A DNA stretch of 64,000 nucleotides from positions 185,697,741 through 185,761,740 of the forward strand of contig CM041465.1 of the NCBI GenBank assembly GCA_023213395.1, given 5' to 3'. Every line of letters begins with the position of its first letter. Positions within the stretch are counted from its first letter, which is position 1. Shown one piece after another: positions 34,501-47,270 of this stretch. Under the pieces are notes generated by a model. That model saw only the letters and a list, made by a program, of their open reading frames with translations, was not told where the DNA came from and did not search any database. A program made the translations under genes and the position numbers. Origin of the DNA: Cycas panzhihuaensis (lineage: Eukaryota > Cycadophyta).

Positions 34501-37500
34501 TCCTCTGAATCCATCAATTTGATAGGATTTTTTTATATTAATTTTGTAACTTCAGATCTTCTTTAGGATGCAACTTTTGATATGGAAGAAGAAGTATGCT
34601 TCTCAAAGAATCAAGATCCCTCTCATGATAGAGGAAATAACCAAGCAAGGGGTAGAGGACGAGGTAGAGGAAATTAACCACAAAGTCAATAGAACCCTTA
34701 GCAACAACAACCTAGATAGTCTCAAGGCCAAGTGCCATCTTTTAATGCAAGATAGTTAGGCCAAACTAGTACTTTAAGAACTAAAAATTAGATTATCATA
34801 TGTGGAAGGTATAATACGAAATGACACCTTACAAAGGATTATTATATACCTACATACAAGTTGCCTAAGTTGCAATATAAATACAAAATTAATAATATTA
34901 ATGAAACATATGAAGAACAATTTAGTGGTGCAGATTTTTCTCAAGCACGCATTCAAAGACTTCAGGGAAGAACCATTGATCAAACTAAGGGGTATTTTGA
35001 AGCTCATTGTGGCTATGCCACTTGTGATCTTGAATTACCAATGCAAAACCCTCTTGAAGTTACAAATAACATAACTTCAAACACCTCCTCAAGGATCATG
35101 GATACATGAGTGACACAACATATGACCTACAATTTGGATCTATATCAAACTTTTGATTCCAATATATATGGTGTCGTTCACACGGCTAACAAATTCCAAC
35201 AACTAGTCAAAGGTATTGGAAACATACGCCTAAAACTCCCAGGCTTGAGAGATTTTATATTACTTGATGTTATGTATATTCCTAATCTAAAATAAAACAT
35301 GCTCTCCTTATCCACTCTTGTCTCTTATAGATTCAATCTTAGTGATACCGCAAATGACCAAACTCTCTAGGTCATTCACCCCCAGCAAATTGAGTGGTCT
35401 TGACTGGAAAGCTTACTGGCAAATTATTTAACTTAAATGAATCCTCATCTTCTGAAGATAATTGTACCCAAAGCCCTTGTGCTGATGAAGACTTTACTTT
35501 TTATACCAATTTCACACACCCTAAGCTGTCCTTAGAATCTCTTTGGCATGCTCGCATGGGCCATGTTCATATCAATTAACTTAGAGATCTTTGCCATACC
35601 CTTCTAGGTCTGCCCAAGTTCTTCTCTAAGCCTTTTCAATGTGAAGTATGTATTATAGCCAAATCTCATAGATAACCCTTTTCCAATAGTCAGTAGAAAT
35701 CAAGGCATCCTCTTCAATTGGTACACTCTGATCTATGCAGACCAATGCCCATTCCATCATTAAAGCAGAAATTATATTATATATTCTTCATTGATGATTT
35801 TACCAGGATGTGTCGGTGGCTTTTCTGACTAGGAAAGATGAGGCATTTAGTGTCTTTAAATATTTTAAAGCTTGTATTAAAAAGGAGTTAGGTTATCAAA
35901 TCAAGTGCCTATGAATAGATAATGGTAGAGAATATACCTCTACTGAGTTTAAGACCTATCTACGATATAATGGTATCAAGTATCACACTATAATAGCAGG
36001 CACCTCTAATAGAATAAAGTTGTCGAGTACATAAATAAGTCTATTATGAATATGGCTCGAGCTATGTTCGTTTATAGAAATATACTTACTTACCCATGGA
36101 TAGAAGCAATTTGGATAGTTATTTATTATATGAATATTGTCATCCCATCTAAAGGAGGAATTTCTCCTAATAAAAAGTAGACTGGACAGGCCCCCACTAC
36201 CTATAACTTTAAAATATTTAGCTTAACATGTTATGCCAATATACTGGATGGAGGTAGAAATAAATTCTAGCCTAGGGCACTTAAAGGCATATTTGTTAGA
36301 TACCCTATAGATAAGAAAAGGTACAAAGTCTTTATACATTTATAACAAAAGATTATCATCACCATAGATGTGGTGTTTACTGAAACAAAGGATCAATTAT
36401 TATAATTAAAGTCCAAAACACCAAATTATCATTATTATGATGCTACTCAATATGATATATAGATTCTAAAATTTAGGGGGAGAGATACTCATGAGTTACT
36501 CAAACTATTAAAATCTAATAATAGAGCCATGTAGTATAGTAGCTGTGACTCTCAACTAATGAGTACACATCATGCACCACCATTTGAGAATATTAGAGTT
36601 GACAAAGGCAAAGTAGTGGTAAATGGACCATGCTCCCTATATGCATTAATATCCTCCTCAACAAATATGCAAAATGATCCTTTTCAGGATCCAAACAAAG
36701 ACCATGTAGTTGGAGAAATGAAGACCTCATTCCCAACTCGAGGTTCTCGTGAAGCTCGCTAACTAAATAAGGATATACGACTTGATGAGGTAGAAAAAAT
36801 TGGCACTCAAAGTGCCTATAGACCCAAGATATCTTAATCACTTTTCATTGAGTTAAAACTAACAGAATTGTATCTTACTCTCAATGAAGAGCCCCTCTCA
36901 TACCAAGTTATAAAACACACAGCTTAGGAATGTCATGAATGAAGAGTATCAATATCTTATAAAAAATGGTACATGGGAGCTCGTCAACCTATCACTTAGA
37001 CGAAAGATAGTTTAAAACAAATGGATGTACAAAAATAAATACAAATTTGATGACACCCTTAAAAAACACAAGGCATGGTTGGTAGCAAAGGAATTCAAAC
37101 AAAGGGAAGGCATCAACTATACTAAAGTCTTTACACCTACAACCAAGTAGCCCACAATTAGAACTCTTATGGCCTTGGGAGCTCAACAGGGCTAGAAGAT
37201 TCACTAGCTCGATATAAAATCTACATTTCTCAATTGCGATCTTGAAGAAAAAATCTATATAGCTTAACCTAAAGGATTTGAGATTGCTGGTCTAGAGCAT
37301 AAGGTGTGCAGGCTCAAAAATTCCTTATACGGCCTTAAACAAGCCCCTCATACTTAGTTCACCAAGTTGTCAAAATGAATTAGAGAACTTAGATATGAAG
37401 TTTGTGGCTACCAGGATATTGATGCAACATTGTTCATCAAATATCAAAAAGATAAAGTTACTTATCTCTTAATCTTTGTGAATGATATGCTTATAACAGG

Positions 37501-39161
37501 GAATATTGAACAGGTAATCAGGCAATTAAAAATGAAATTATCTAAAATGTTCGAACTGTTTGACCTTGGGTTGATAAAATACTACTTGGGGATTGAAGTC
37601 ATTCAGAGAGATCGTAAAATCTCTCTCTCAAGAAAAGTACATCAACGATCTTCTACCAAAGTTTTAGTTGGAAGATGCTCTAACTATAGCCACTCCAATG
37701 GAACTCAATGTCAAACTGACAACTGATGGTGATGATTGAGAGGCAGATGTAATATTTTACAGGTAACTTATAGGTAGTCTTATCTATACTATTAATACAA
37801 GACCTAATATTGCATACTCTGTTGGTATTCTTGCTCATTATATGACCAATCCTAAGTAGAATCATTGGCAAGCAACAGTGCAAGTATTGAGGTATCTTAA
37901 GACAACCAACAAATATGGTCTATTGTATGAATCCAATTCAGAGTTTAAACTATATGCATACACAGATTCAAATTTTTCCAGAGATAAATACATAGGGAGA
38001 TCCACGTCTAGGAACATAATGTTTCTTGGAATAGCACCAATATCATGGAGATCTAGATAACAGAAGATAATTGCTGATTCAACTATTGAAGCTGAATACA
38101 TTGCCAATTTTGAGACTAACAAGGAGGTGATATAGCTTAGGAAATTATTAGAAATATTAAATATCGCCCAAATAAGTCCTACTAGCCTTCATGTAAATAA
38201 TCAATCAATGATCCACATGGTAAAAAATTTTGTATTTTACGATCATACCAAATACATAAGTATAGAAGTCCACAGGATACAAGAACTAGTTCATGATGAC
38301 ACAATTTAACTAGAGTACTGTCTCATAGTAGATCAAGTGGCTGATATCTTCACCAAAATGCTACAAAGGGTGATATTTGAACAATTTTGTAGGTAGCTCG
38401 ACCTTCGGGCCTCCATCTCTAACTAATTGGAGGAGATGACAACAAGATCATCATATTCTATTCCATTCGTGAAAACCCCTTTTGGGCACAAAAGAATAAG
38501 AGTAAGTCTCTACTCTACCCTATTTGTAAAAATCCCTTATGGGTACAGAAGAACAAAGGTTGTATTAGTCTTGAAAAATCAGAACCTATAAAAACCTAAA
38601 ATAACATGGGGAATGAATAAACGGTATATGGAGACTCAACAGATCAAGCTACACATTTAAGCTGCTTAGCTATTAGGCTACAACAAGAGCCACCTTAGCC
38701 ATTTTGATTTAAAGGGCTTTATATTTTAGAAAGTTTATAGGTTTTTATTCCCCAAAAGGGTTTTTTCACAAAAGTATTAATGTAATAATGAGACTCAAAT
38801 GAAGACCTCATAGAATAGATTTTATCATAATGACCTTTTACCATTTAGAGGGGGATTGATGCATGTTAATACATCAAGGTCATTAGATTAATTATATAAA
38901 GATGACTTTAGATTAGCTAAGTCACACAGTTAAATGTAATTTCATTTACATTTAAGTGTAATTTCGGGCTCATGTCATTACGTGGGAAACTCTTTTGGAA
39001 ACTCTAATACACATCCTCTGATATATAAGGTTAAATGTGAAAGGGAGAGTCATAATTCTTACCTCTCATTTTTGCTCTCTATTTTGTTCTCTTCATTTGC
39101 TCTTATCATGTAACATTGCTTTAGTATAGTGGAGTGTAACAATTAGATCCTTCACCCAACA
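34500..39161 (+). mobile_element. Decayed copia element D, 5'-truncated
   Basis: Same family as A and B by protein, but older. It begins inside gag (INLIGFFYINFVTSDLL near 34516-34566, aligned with KFIEFDKTFDTNFATTSDP of A/B) and has no leader or 5' LTR. Blocks: RGRGRGN run (34645-34675); DLYQTFDSNIYGVVHTANK (35130-35190) after a protease site reading D-T-stop; integrase zinc domain ESLWHARMGHVHIN (35536-35577); FIDDFTR (35789-35810); RT KFDDTLKKHKAWLVAKEF (37045-37100), LLIFVNDMLITGN (37462-37500, catalytic Asp to Asn), [14 protein letters not shown]; RNase H SNFSRDKYIGRSTSRN (37960-38010). Numerous TAG/TAA stops replace Gln and Trp codons. Ends with polypurine tract and 3' LTR. Confidence 0.85.
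38857..39161 (+). repeat. Element D 3' LTR (305 bp)
   Basis: Begins TGATGCATGTTAAT after AGAGGGGGAT and ends CTTCACCCAACA. It is homologous to the E LTR at 63577-63882 and more distantly to the A/B LTRs (GTTAAT...CAAGGTCATTA-ATTA-TT). Confidence 0.85.
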
Positions 39162-39856
39162 ATATATACCTTCACTTACCTATTGTCATTATGTACATGT
39201 CATTCCTAAATTACAAGAAACAATTAGTGGTTGTTTTTTTTATTGTTCCATATTTTAATGGTGATGGAAATTCTAATATGACATTATCTTTATCGCTTCA
39301 TGTTCTTTAAAGATTTTGTTTCATATTTTAAATATTTCAAATATTTGGCTTTCAAGCTTTTTAATTACCACATCAAATTTTTAGTGGACATCTTCAACAT
39401 TAACAAGCTTCGATGCCTAGGGGCATTATGTTGATGTAGGAGCTTGTTTCTTCAGTTAATGTTAGGTTCCTAGGTGCTTACAAGCATTTTTCCCCCCTTC
39501 AAAATATCATTGTATAGTTTTATAAAATCCCCTTTATAAGGGTTATACATATTAATTAATAATTTGGGTTTATTAATATTTAAATGAAGGAGGTGATTCG
39601 AGAGATTTGTTGGTTTATTTTTCAATGAATTTACCCCCCTATTCATTGTATAAATATATCATTCCATCAATAAAATAGATTGGACATTGGTGTGAGGAAA
39701 TTTGGACTTGGGTTTTGAGATAACCAATTCATATTATTGTATGATTTCTCTATTTTGGCCCTTCTTTCATGTTATTTTAATATTCCTCTATCCTCTTATC
39801 TATTTAAAGGATCAAGATGTCATTTTGGAGGCATGTTTCTTAAATGTATATGATCA
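39162..39856. other. AT-rich spacer, possible LTR-like piece
   Basis: No gene. 39469-39720 starts TGTTAGGTTCC and includes TATAAATATATC and AATAAAATAGA, which look like LTR promoter and polyadenylation signals, preceded by TGCCTAGGGGCATTATG as found at the 3' end of some gypsy pol genes. A gypsy LTR fragment is possible but unproven. Confidence 0.3.
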
Positions 39857-42330
39857 TTCTTTAGAGGAAGTTTGAGTGAAGATAACCTTAAATGAAGCAG
39901 TTCTAGGTATGTCATTAAATTTCCTTACTTAATATAAATTAATAAAATCAAATATTTTACTATGCTTTTATTATAATAGAATTCTTCTCGACACCAATAT
40001 TTTCTCAACTCAACTTGCCACGGTCATATAAATATACATCAACTTCATGGCCTATTTAATAAGGTGAAAACTTTTCCCGATAAATTTGATGTATAATCCC
40101 AATCTATTATTCTACCAATGAGCCATCTTGAACTTTATTCTCTTAATAAAATCATTATGTATTAATGATTATTTATGCATTCATATTCTTTTCACCAATT
40201 TCATCTCATAAATAGTCAATTTATACATTATAAAGTAGCTCGTGTTGAGTTAGGTACCTTTTGTTTTAGTTCTTAGTAATTAAGGAGGTTGATGATAGTT
40301 GCCCTTTCATTAACTTCAATGGTCATATGTATTTGCATTGGATCTAGCATTAGCCACTAATCTTTAAATGTGGAATATTTAGTGATAGTTATTTGATTTA
40401 ATCAAGTGGTGTAAAACATTAGTTATTTGGATTGATGTTGCCTTATATTCATTTCCTTCTATTTTTTCCTTTACCACAATCCAATAAATCCTTTGCCATG
40501 TCCCTTAATGATTGGTATTTATAAATCTAATTTCTAATGGCATTTAAAGGAGTTATTTGATTCTTAATGCAATCATCCATTCATCAACATATTAGTCTTG
40601 ACACATCATAGGACTAATCTATCATGTTAAACATGTTTTCAAAACATTTTATACATCGTTTCATTCTTGAATTATGCCTCGTTTGCATTGATAAGGTCAC
40701 TTTATATAAGTGCCTAAACTGTGATCAATTAGAGTTATATAGCAACATCTTTAAATTTAATTCTATTTGCATCGAAAGTCACTTAGTTCTCTTTCTTGTC
40801 ACTCATGAAAATATAACATATGCTTTCAATGACTGAATAAATAAATACTAATTACTCATTTAGATTTCTTAATGCCTCCTCAAATAGTGGGACATCACAC
40901 CATGAAGACATTGTTTTTTAATGCATAATCACCCTTTTCTCAACAGTGAATGTATTAACATTAAAACCTAATCTTTGGCACTATATGATTGCCCTTTTCT
41001 GTCTCTAAGATGCCTACAAAATGTAGATAGTAGGTGTCTCATATTAAGAACATGCTTGTTTTCAAAATTATCACAGTCAACAAAGCTTTTCTTGGCAACA
41101 TTAGTACATTTATTTTAATATATATATATTTGATATATTGTTTACTTAAAATAACTTTGATTCATATGTTTCTTTGTTTTTTTGTTGCTATATTAGTTTG
41201 GCAAATGGAGGCACCTTTCTTTTGGTAATTGAGTCACCAAAGCTTATATTTTTATAATCACATTTTAATAAAATAAATTTAAGTATTTTAAAATATTTTT
41301 TAATGTATATAGGTATGAAAATAAGCAAATTTTATTATTGGGATTTAATTTTGATAAGTGGGTCTAAGAATAGTGGTTAGTAAATATAGAGTTAAATATT
41401 AACAAATAGAAAGTCATGGGTTCAAGCCTTATCAATTCACCTTTCCCAAAGTATACATACAATTTAAGATAATTCATTTTTTTAATTCCTTTTCATTATT
41501 CATTTTAATCCTTATATTATATGCTCTAAACAATGGCATTTCACCAAATTACAAGTATAAACACACAACACTCAGATTGATTTGGAGATGTCATCTAAAC
41601 CATCAAATGGATACATTTTTACATAAGATTGTATTTATTTAAAGGCAAAAGTAAGCACTTTGGGATATTTTATAAGTCATCCCATCAGGCATAAAACAAC
41701 AACTTTGAAACGATCGAAACCCATTCTTTTCTTGACTTGTCATTATAATAAAATATTGCCAAAATTTCAATAAAGTTTTGATGGATTTTAAGCTCTTAAA
41801 CATGCAAATATAATCACTTAAAAAAGCATTGATTTCAAAGAGAAAATCAATCATTCACATGTTGTTTGATGAAAACTAAATGACCTCATTTTAACACATA
41901 ATATCCTACATTTTAATTAAATGTTTAATAAATAAATAGATTAAAATTACATTTACTTGAAAGTTAAAAAGTGAACTTTGAAGTTGTTTCATAATAATCA
42001 TTAAATTCCATATTGTTGATTAGTTTTTTTTGGACTTATAAGTTGATGAATGCACATACATGTACCTCTAAAATCACATATATTTCAAAGCATAAATGAA
42101 TCATGTTCATGTGTTTTATGATTAATGTTAAAATGACATATTCTCACACATCCTTGCAATCTCATAATGACAAGAAGTTAAGTCTAATTTCTAATAAATG
42201 AAGTCTAATTAAAATTGAATAAATAAGGTTTTTTTGTTAAGTCATTATTTTGGTTGTCATTTATACCATTTGAAGTTGCATGGTTTAAGTATATTAAAAT
42301 ATACAATAATTAAGTACTCACCAAGTTATC
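39857..42330 (+). repeat. 2.5-kb direct repeat, copy 1
   Basis: Matches 48283-50786 throughout, with point changes and short indels; I judge the identity to be roughly 85-90% by eye. The left edge is TTCTTTAG followed by 42 bases and AG-GTATGT, like an acceptor, a small exon (39865-39906) and a donor. The rest is AT-rich and non-coding; 41380-41440 contains a tRNA B-box-like GGGTTCAAGCC. No TG..CA ends or target duplication were found, so its nature is unknown: segmental duplication or unclassified transposon. Confidence 0.8.
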
Positions 42331-43454
42331 CTACACCAAAATAACAAACAAATATCTATAAAATTATTTTTGTCACATAGTCACATGCAGTGTTACACAT
42401 AAATTTCTAAGCTCTTGCACATCCTTTGCTTCTTTCTCTCAGGGCCACATACAAATGTTACAAGCATATTTATAACGTATTATCCAATAATTATTTCCTT
42501 TTTAAAAAGTTGAACATAGTATCACATGCATGCTTACAATGTATCACAAAAAAATTAGAGGTTTCTTGATGTATAATGTTAACACAAACTATGGCACTTG
42601 ATATCATTTCAATTAGCACCATTAATGCTAAAGGCATAGTTCACTACATGATCACCAATTATTCCTATTAATACGTTCTACAGTATGTTAAGATCTCCCG
42701 ACTAGTTAAGATAATTAGCAATGGCTCACTTAAAACAATTTAATCTCATTTAATCATATTTATATAATGGTGTTTTTTGATCTACAACTATAGGACTCTC
42801 TCTTTCATCCAAAATTGAGTGGGTGGCTAAGACCAAGTAAAGTTTGCCTTAATACTAATAAATCATTCATTATAATCACATTACTGATTCAAGTTGTAAT
42901 AATACTAGAGGGACTTACTACAATAAATAAGGACCAAAAATCTGCAACTAGAGTTGTTAATGAATGGATGAGCTAAACTTCATATTAATTACACTAGATA
43001 GATAATATAAAAGGCAAAAAATTTATAATTCTCCTTGATGTATCGGTTGTAATTATTACTATTAATGGGAGGATAAGTATGATGACTCCAAAGTTATATT
43101 AGTAGAACTCATAATCAATCACCTTAGACCTTAACAATATCAATTGGAGCAAATTGAAGAACAACATGCATGCCCAAATATCCCACAAAAGTAGCACATT
43201 AGACATAAATCTTCTTGTAAGTAATTGAAGCATCTTCATGTAGACATGTTAATAGGACAAAGAACTTAAGAAAAATCATTCCAAGGGGGATTAGGCACTA
43301 ATAGATTGCTCGATTTTTTCTTATTAATGCAAATAATGCAATTACCAACGGAGAAGAGCTTTTGATTATACCCATACAATACATAAGTTACAATAGAAAA
43401 ACACATTTGAAAGAAAAGTACAACAAAAAAGAGGCACAAGATCGGTGGGGAGGT

Positions 43455-43486
<32 letters not shown>

Positions 43487-44029
43487 TGTGGGGAATCCAT
43501 AACGTTGTAGACATTGACAATTACATATGTCAAAAATTACAAAACAACAATACACACCATTAACATCTAGCATGCTAGCCTCACCAAATATCCCTCTTAT
43601 AATGAAAAGGATTAATTAATAGGTGAGTTTGCAATGTACATTTAAAAACTCAACATAAGCTTTGAACATTCGATATCTAGTTGGTCTAATTAAGAATTTG
43701 GTAACATTTACTAAGGGCTACTCAAGTCTCTCTAATTTCTTACATTCTCCTATTATTTGGAGTAAGGGTTGTGAGAAAGGCTAATATTATAAGAGATAAA
43801 GAAGAAAAGAGGGATATCCACATAACATCCCCAAATGCAAGTCCACCAAGAAAAGGAAATAATGGCACTCAACCTTATAATAGGGCAAGGTGAAAATCTC
43901 TTAAACATTCCCATGAAAGAAATTGAGCATATCATATTTGTATGGAGTACATCATAAACACTACATAATATGAACGTTCTAATCTACCCTCCATTAAAAG
44001 GTTTTACCTCCATCTATACCTCTGGACGG
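42331..44029. other. AT-rich spacer with a G-rich tract, no gene
   Basis: No coding signal. The notable feature is the G-rich tract at 43444-43492, listed separately. Confidence 0.5.
43444..43492 (+). repeat. G-rich tract able to form a G-quadruplex
   Basis: About 49 bases containing ten runs of three or more G separated by T, GT or A (GGTGGGG-type repeats). Four closely spaced G-runs are the usual pattern for a quadruplex. It stands in otherwise AT-rich DNA about 1 kb before LEA gene 2. Confidence 0.85.
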
Positions 44030-44330
44030 TCTTCCAAGGGGTAGTAGCAAGGTGAAACTTGTCTTTGAACACGAATAACGGATGGAAGCTCCATAGCGGC
44101 ACCGGCTCCACTGGAAGCCACGTGGCAGCACCACGTGTTAAGGACAAGCGGTTGCAAAGGGAGAAAATGTCGTCATCTGATGCAAAATCGTCGCCGCTGG
44201 AGGGCGTCAACCGACAACAATGAAATTATTAATAAAAAGTCATAAAATCGTGGAATCCGCACATCAGCGAAGGATCCAGAGACGTTTCCGCCGAAAAATC
44301 GTAGAGAGACATATACCACCGTTTCCCATC
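44030..44330 (+). promoter_or_regulatory. LEA gene 2 promoter region with two G-box/ABREs
   Basis: CCACGTGGC at 44118-44126 and CCACGTGT at 44131-44138 are strong ABRE/G-box motifs five bases apart, about 400 bases before the ATG. The block from GGTCTTCCAA (44029-44038) to AAGCGGTTGCAAA (44147-44159) matches the LEA1 upstream region, and GACGTTTCCG...GAAAAAT (44281-44301) matches LEA1 at 12208-12224. ABA/desiccation control is inferred from these motifs. Confidence 0.7.
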
Positions 44331-44538
44331 CAACGGACGAGGTGCTTTCCAACATGTTCGGCAAAGGCCATACCCCTCGGATGGCATCAACGATATAAGC
44401 ATTTTCGCTTTGGCGTTTTTGGCCAAGTAATAGGGCTGCATCGTCTGGTAAGGTTGTGACGAGCATCTATTCTTATTATTTTATTGCAGAAAATATTTTT
44501 GATTTGTATGCGTGGAGAGGAAGTTTGCAGAATAAGAA

Positions 44539-45036
44539 ATGGCGAGATTGGTGTTGAATGCAAAGGTCACCGGGCCTGCCTTGCGGCTATTACATATCCC
44601 AAGGTTTGTACGTTACCCTTTGCCTTCTTTTTTAAAGCCCCGGAACCCCTGTATTCTATGGCCATTACCTTTTCACACAGCATGGCTTTGAATTTTAAAT
44701 TGTGTAATACCTATTTCGCAGGGGTGTTTTGCTAATTTGGACGCAAATTAATTTAATTAATCCGCTGACTGCAGGAAAGGATATGCGGCAGTGGCGTCAA
44801 AAGAAGATGACACGAAAGGGATTACGGAGGAAGGGAGTGAAGAAGAGGGTTATTATAATTCTACTGAAAGTAGTCCGTCAGCCCACAGTAACCAGAGCTG
44901 GTGGATGCCTCACCCCGTTACCGGCCACTTTGTTCCAGAAAGTCACCACCCTCCTGACACCCATCGCGATGCCGACCAACTCACAGATAATCTTCAGCCT
45001 AATCGACGCCGTTCTGATCGTTCGGGCCCAAAATAA
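44539..45036 (+). CDS. LEA_3 family protein (LEA5/SAG21/Di21-like), LEA gene 2
   Basis: Exons 44539-44603 and 44775-45036 with a 171-bp GT-AG intron (donor GTTTGT, acceptor CTGCAG); 108 residues. N-terminus MARLVLNAKVTGPALRLLHIPRKGY (1-25) is basic and could form an amphipathic targeting helix; K-G-Y before A-A puts Lys, not Arg, at -3. Residues 31-63 are rich in E, S and N. The core SWWMPHPVTGHFVPE is at 63-77, and the tail ends RRRSDRSGPK. Exon 1 has the same length (65 bp) as in LEA gene 1, and the intron splits the same Arg codon, so the two are paralogues. Likely a desiccation/stress protector in mitochondria or plastids; function is by family. Confidence 0.92.
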
Positions 45037-45800
45037 AAGTAGAGTTTAATATTTTGTGAAATCCGCATTGTCTGGCAGATTCGTGTAATGTCGCAGGGGA
45101 ACGTATCATATAACAACGCTTTCGCTTTCTTTTAACAGACTTTATATCGTTATTTGTCGTGATGTCTTGGTTAATGAAGTGAAAGGCCTTTGATGTTAAT
45201 TTGGTCGTGCAAACAAATGATATTTTGTTTTATTCTAATTGTTTGTTTTTTTTATTATTTTTATTGTGGTATTCTGCGAAAATTTTAGTCGTCGAAAGCT
45301 ACGACCGAGCTGAGGAGAGATTTTAGGGCAGCAATCTTGCAGAGGTGGAATTTAGTTAACGATCATAAACTTCACAATTTCGTCGGTATCAAACGGTCGA
45401 GTGGCTGGAATTTCTTTGTTGATAAATAAATAATCAACGGAAGGTCCGGGCAAGATTTATTCCGTTACAAAAATCATTAGAGAAAACGAAAAAAGGAAAC
45501 TGTAATTTGAGGGTGGGGTAAAACTTAATTCCAGAAGTCGAGAATCTGAGGTGGGAGAGTGGAATCCATGGACTGCAGTGTCATGGGATTTGAGTGGCAG
45601 TTCCGTACACGTGGCAGGTCAAGGGACGCAGTTCGTTTTGACACGCGTAACGTAGATATGTACCGTAATGTCAGGGATCTCTAAAAAAATCTTTACTGAT
45701 TGGGACAGCGGCACGTATGGGTGTTGGTACGGGGCGATTGTGTTGTTTTGGTATTGGCATTCGGGTTTTGTGGGAAGATGAGTTTACCTAAAGATACCCA
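45037..45800 (+). other. LEA2 3' flank, conserved with LEA1
   Basis: Probable 3' UTR and duplicated flank. Shared blocks: CTTGGTTAATGAA-TGAAAGGCC (45166-45190), ATTTTAGTCGTC...GAGATTT (45285-45325), GAATTTCTTTG (45410-45420), ACACGTGGCAGGT (45607-45619, including another CACGTGG), CGCGTAACG (45642-45650), CAGGGATCTC (45673-45682). No coding domain is seen. Confidence 0.6.
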
Positions 45801-46289
45801 GTTTCGAATACGTGGGCACAATCAACGTGATTACTCACATTAAATGTGAATGTTGGTCACTTGTTCATGTGAACGTCGGTCTATGGTCCATCAATACGTA
45901 CGTTTCGATTCAGTTACAAATAGCAAGTTGGACGGTGGCAAATTGCCTGCACAATGCTATTTTATTATGCTTCGCGCACGACTATACAAATGTTCATAGT
46001 TTATATATTATAAAATTTTAATTAAGTTAATTTTTTATTGTTTGTTTTTGTAATGCCATTTGAAATCTCTACCTACGAATTTTACAGAAGAAATATATTA
46101 TTTTGAAAAAATTTCAAATTTAAAAAAAATACACACATATATATATAGAGAGAGAGAGAATATTTATATAATAAATAAAGAATATAATAATTAAATAGTG
46201 TGAAAAGTTTAGTATTGTTTAGAGATTGAATTTTATCTTATTAAAATGATTGTGAAAATAAAAAGAAGTATAAAATAATTTTTTAGTTT

Positions 46290-46295
<6 letters not shown>

Positions 46296-46339
<44 letters not shown>
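46296..46339. repeat. Compound (AT)n(AG)n microsatellite
   Basis: About 12 AT units followed by about 9 AG units. Confidence 0.9.
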
Positions 46340-46784
46340 TAAAAGAGAAAAGAAAATTAACCTTTAAAAGCATATGATAATGATTGCAAGAAAGTATTTT
46401 AATTATTTTGGTGTGTATCATATTAAATAAAATATTTTACAAGAAAGTGTTAGTGAAATGAATAATAGTATTTTGGACACACATGTATTTATCATATATT
46501 TAAATGCATGTAAGTGTAGGATTTGCATCCATCTTGCAATGAAAGAGTTAAGCAAATGATGAAATAAAGAAATTAGTGTGTTAATTCATTGCATAAATAC
46601 ATGAAGGCATTCAAATCTTGATGCATATCCATTGAGTGGTCTAAATATTGTTCCTTTTATACCTCTTAAACATATGATTAAATGATCTTAAATGCACAAG
46701 AATTTGAGACATTGCTTTAATGAAATCCACTAGCATAGTATTACATTAAATCAAATACCAAAGATTATTAAAACTTCACTCACT

Positions 46785-46792
46785 TCACTCAC

Positions 46793-46842
<50 letters not shown>
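46785..46842. repeat. Compound (CT)n(AT)n microsatellite
   Basis: CACTCACTCACTC followed by about 14 CT units and about 8 AT units. Confidence 0.9.
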
Positions 46843-47270
46843 AGAAAAAAAAAGGATAAATTGTTAACATATTTTCTATTCAAGCATATGCTATATCTAA
46901 GGATGGATAATTTTGGTTGCCCTTTTTGTCAGCATTTATAAAAACAATAGTGGGGAATGGATTATTTATTTATTTTGGATTGTTTTAAATCTATTAAGAC
47001 ATTATCTCAATGTAAAGGGATTCTAGTAAACTCTATTTGTGTTTCATGTCACCTACTGGTTTATTATCCCTTCATCTTAAAGGATTTAAATTTTGCCTCC
47101 ACACCATCATTCAATTAAGTTTATATTAATGAACAAATTAGAGGATTACTCCCATTGTGATTAGAACCTCTAAATTTTTGGTCAATTAAAGATGCATTCT
47201 AGTTTGCTTGCCTATTCTTAATCATGCCTTCTTTTATTATCTAAAAGTTATCTAATTCAATGTGTAGCCA

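Larger units (their letters stand above)
45801..47270. other. AT-rich spacer with microsatellites
   Basis: No gene. Simple repeats: (AT)n(AG)n at 46135-46159 and 46296-46339, and (CT)n(AT)n at 46785-46842, preceded by CACTCACTCACTC. Confidence 0.7.

Noticed and set aside
43266-43573. Proline/histidine-rich open frames on the minus strand
   Set aside because: Produced by the G-rich tract read on the other strand.
44173-44466. Minus-strand open frames upstream of LEA2
   Set aside because: They lie in the promoter and 5' region and are not kept as coding in the LEA1 counterpart.
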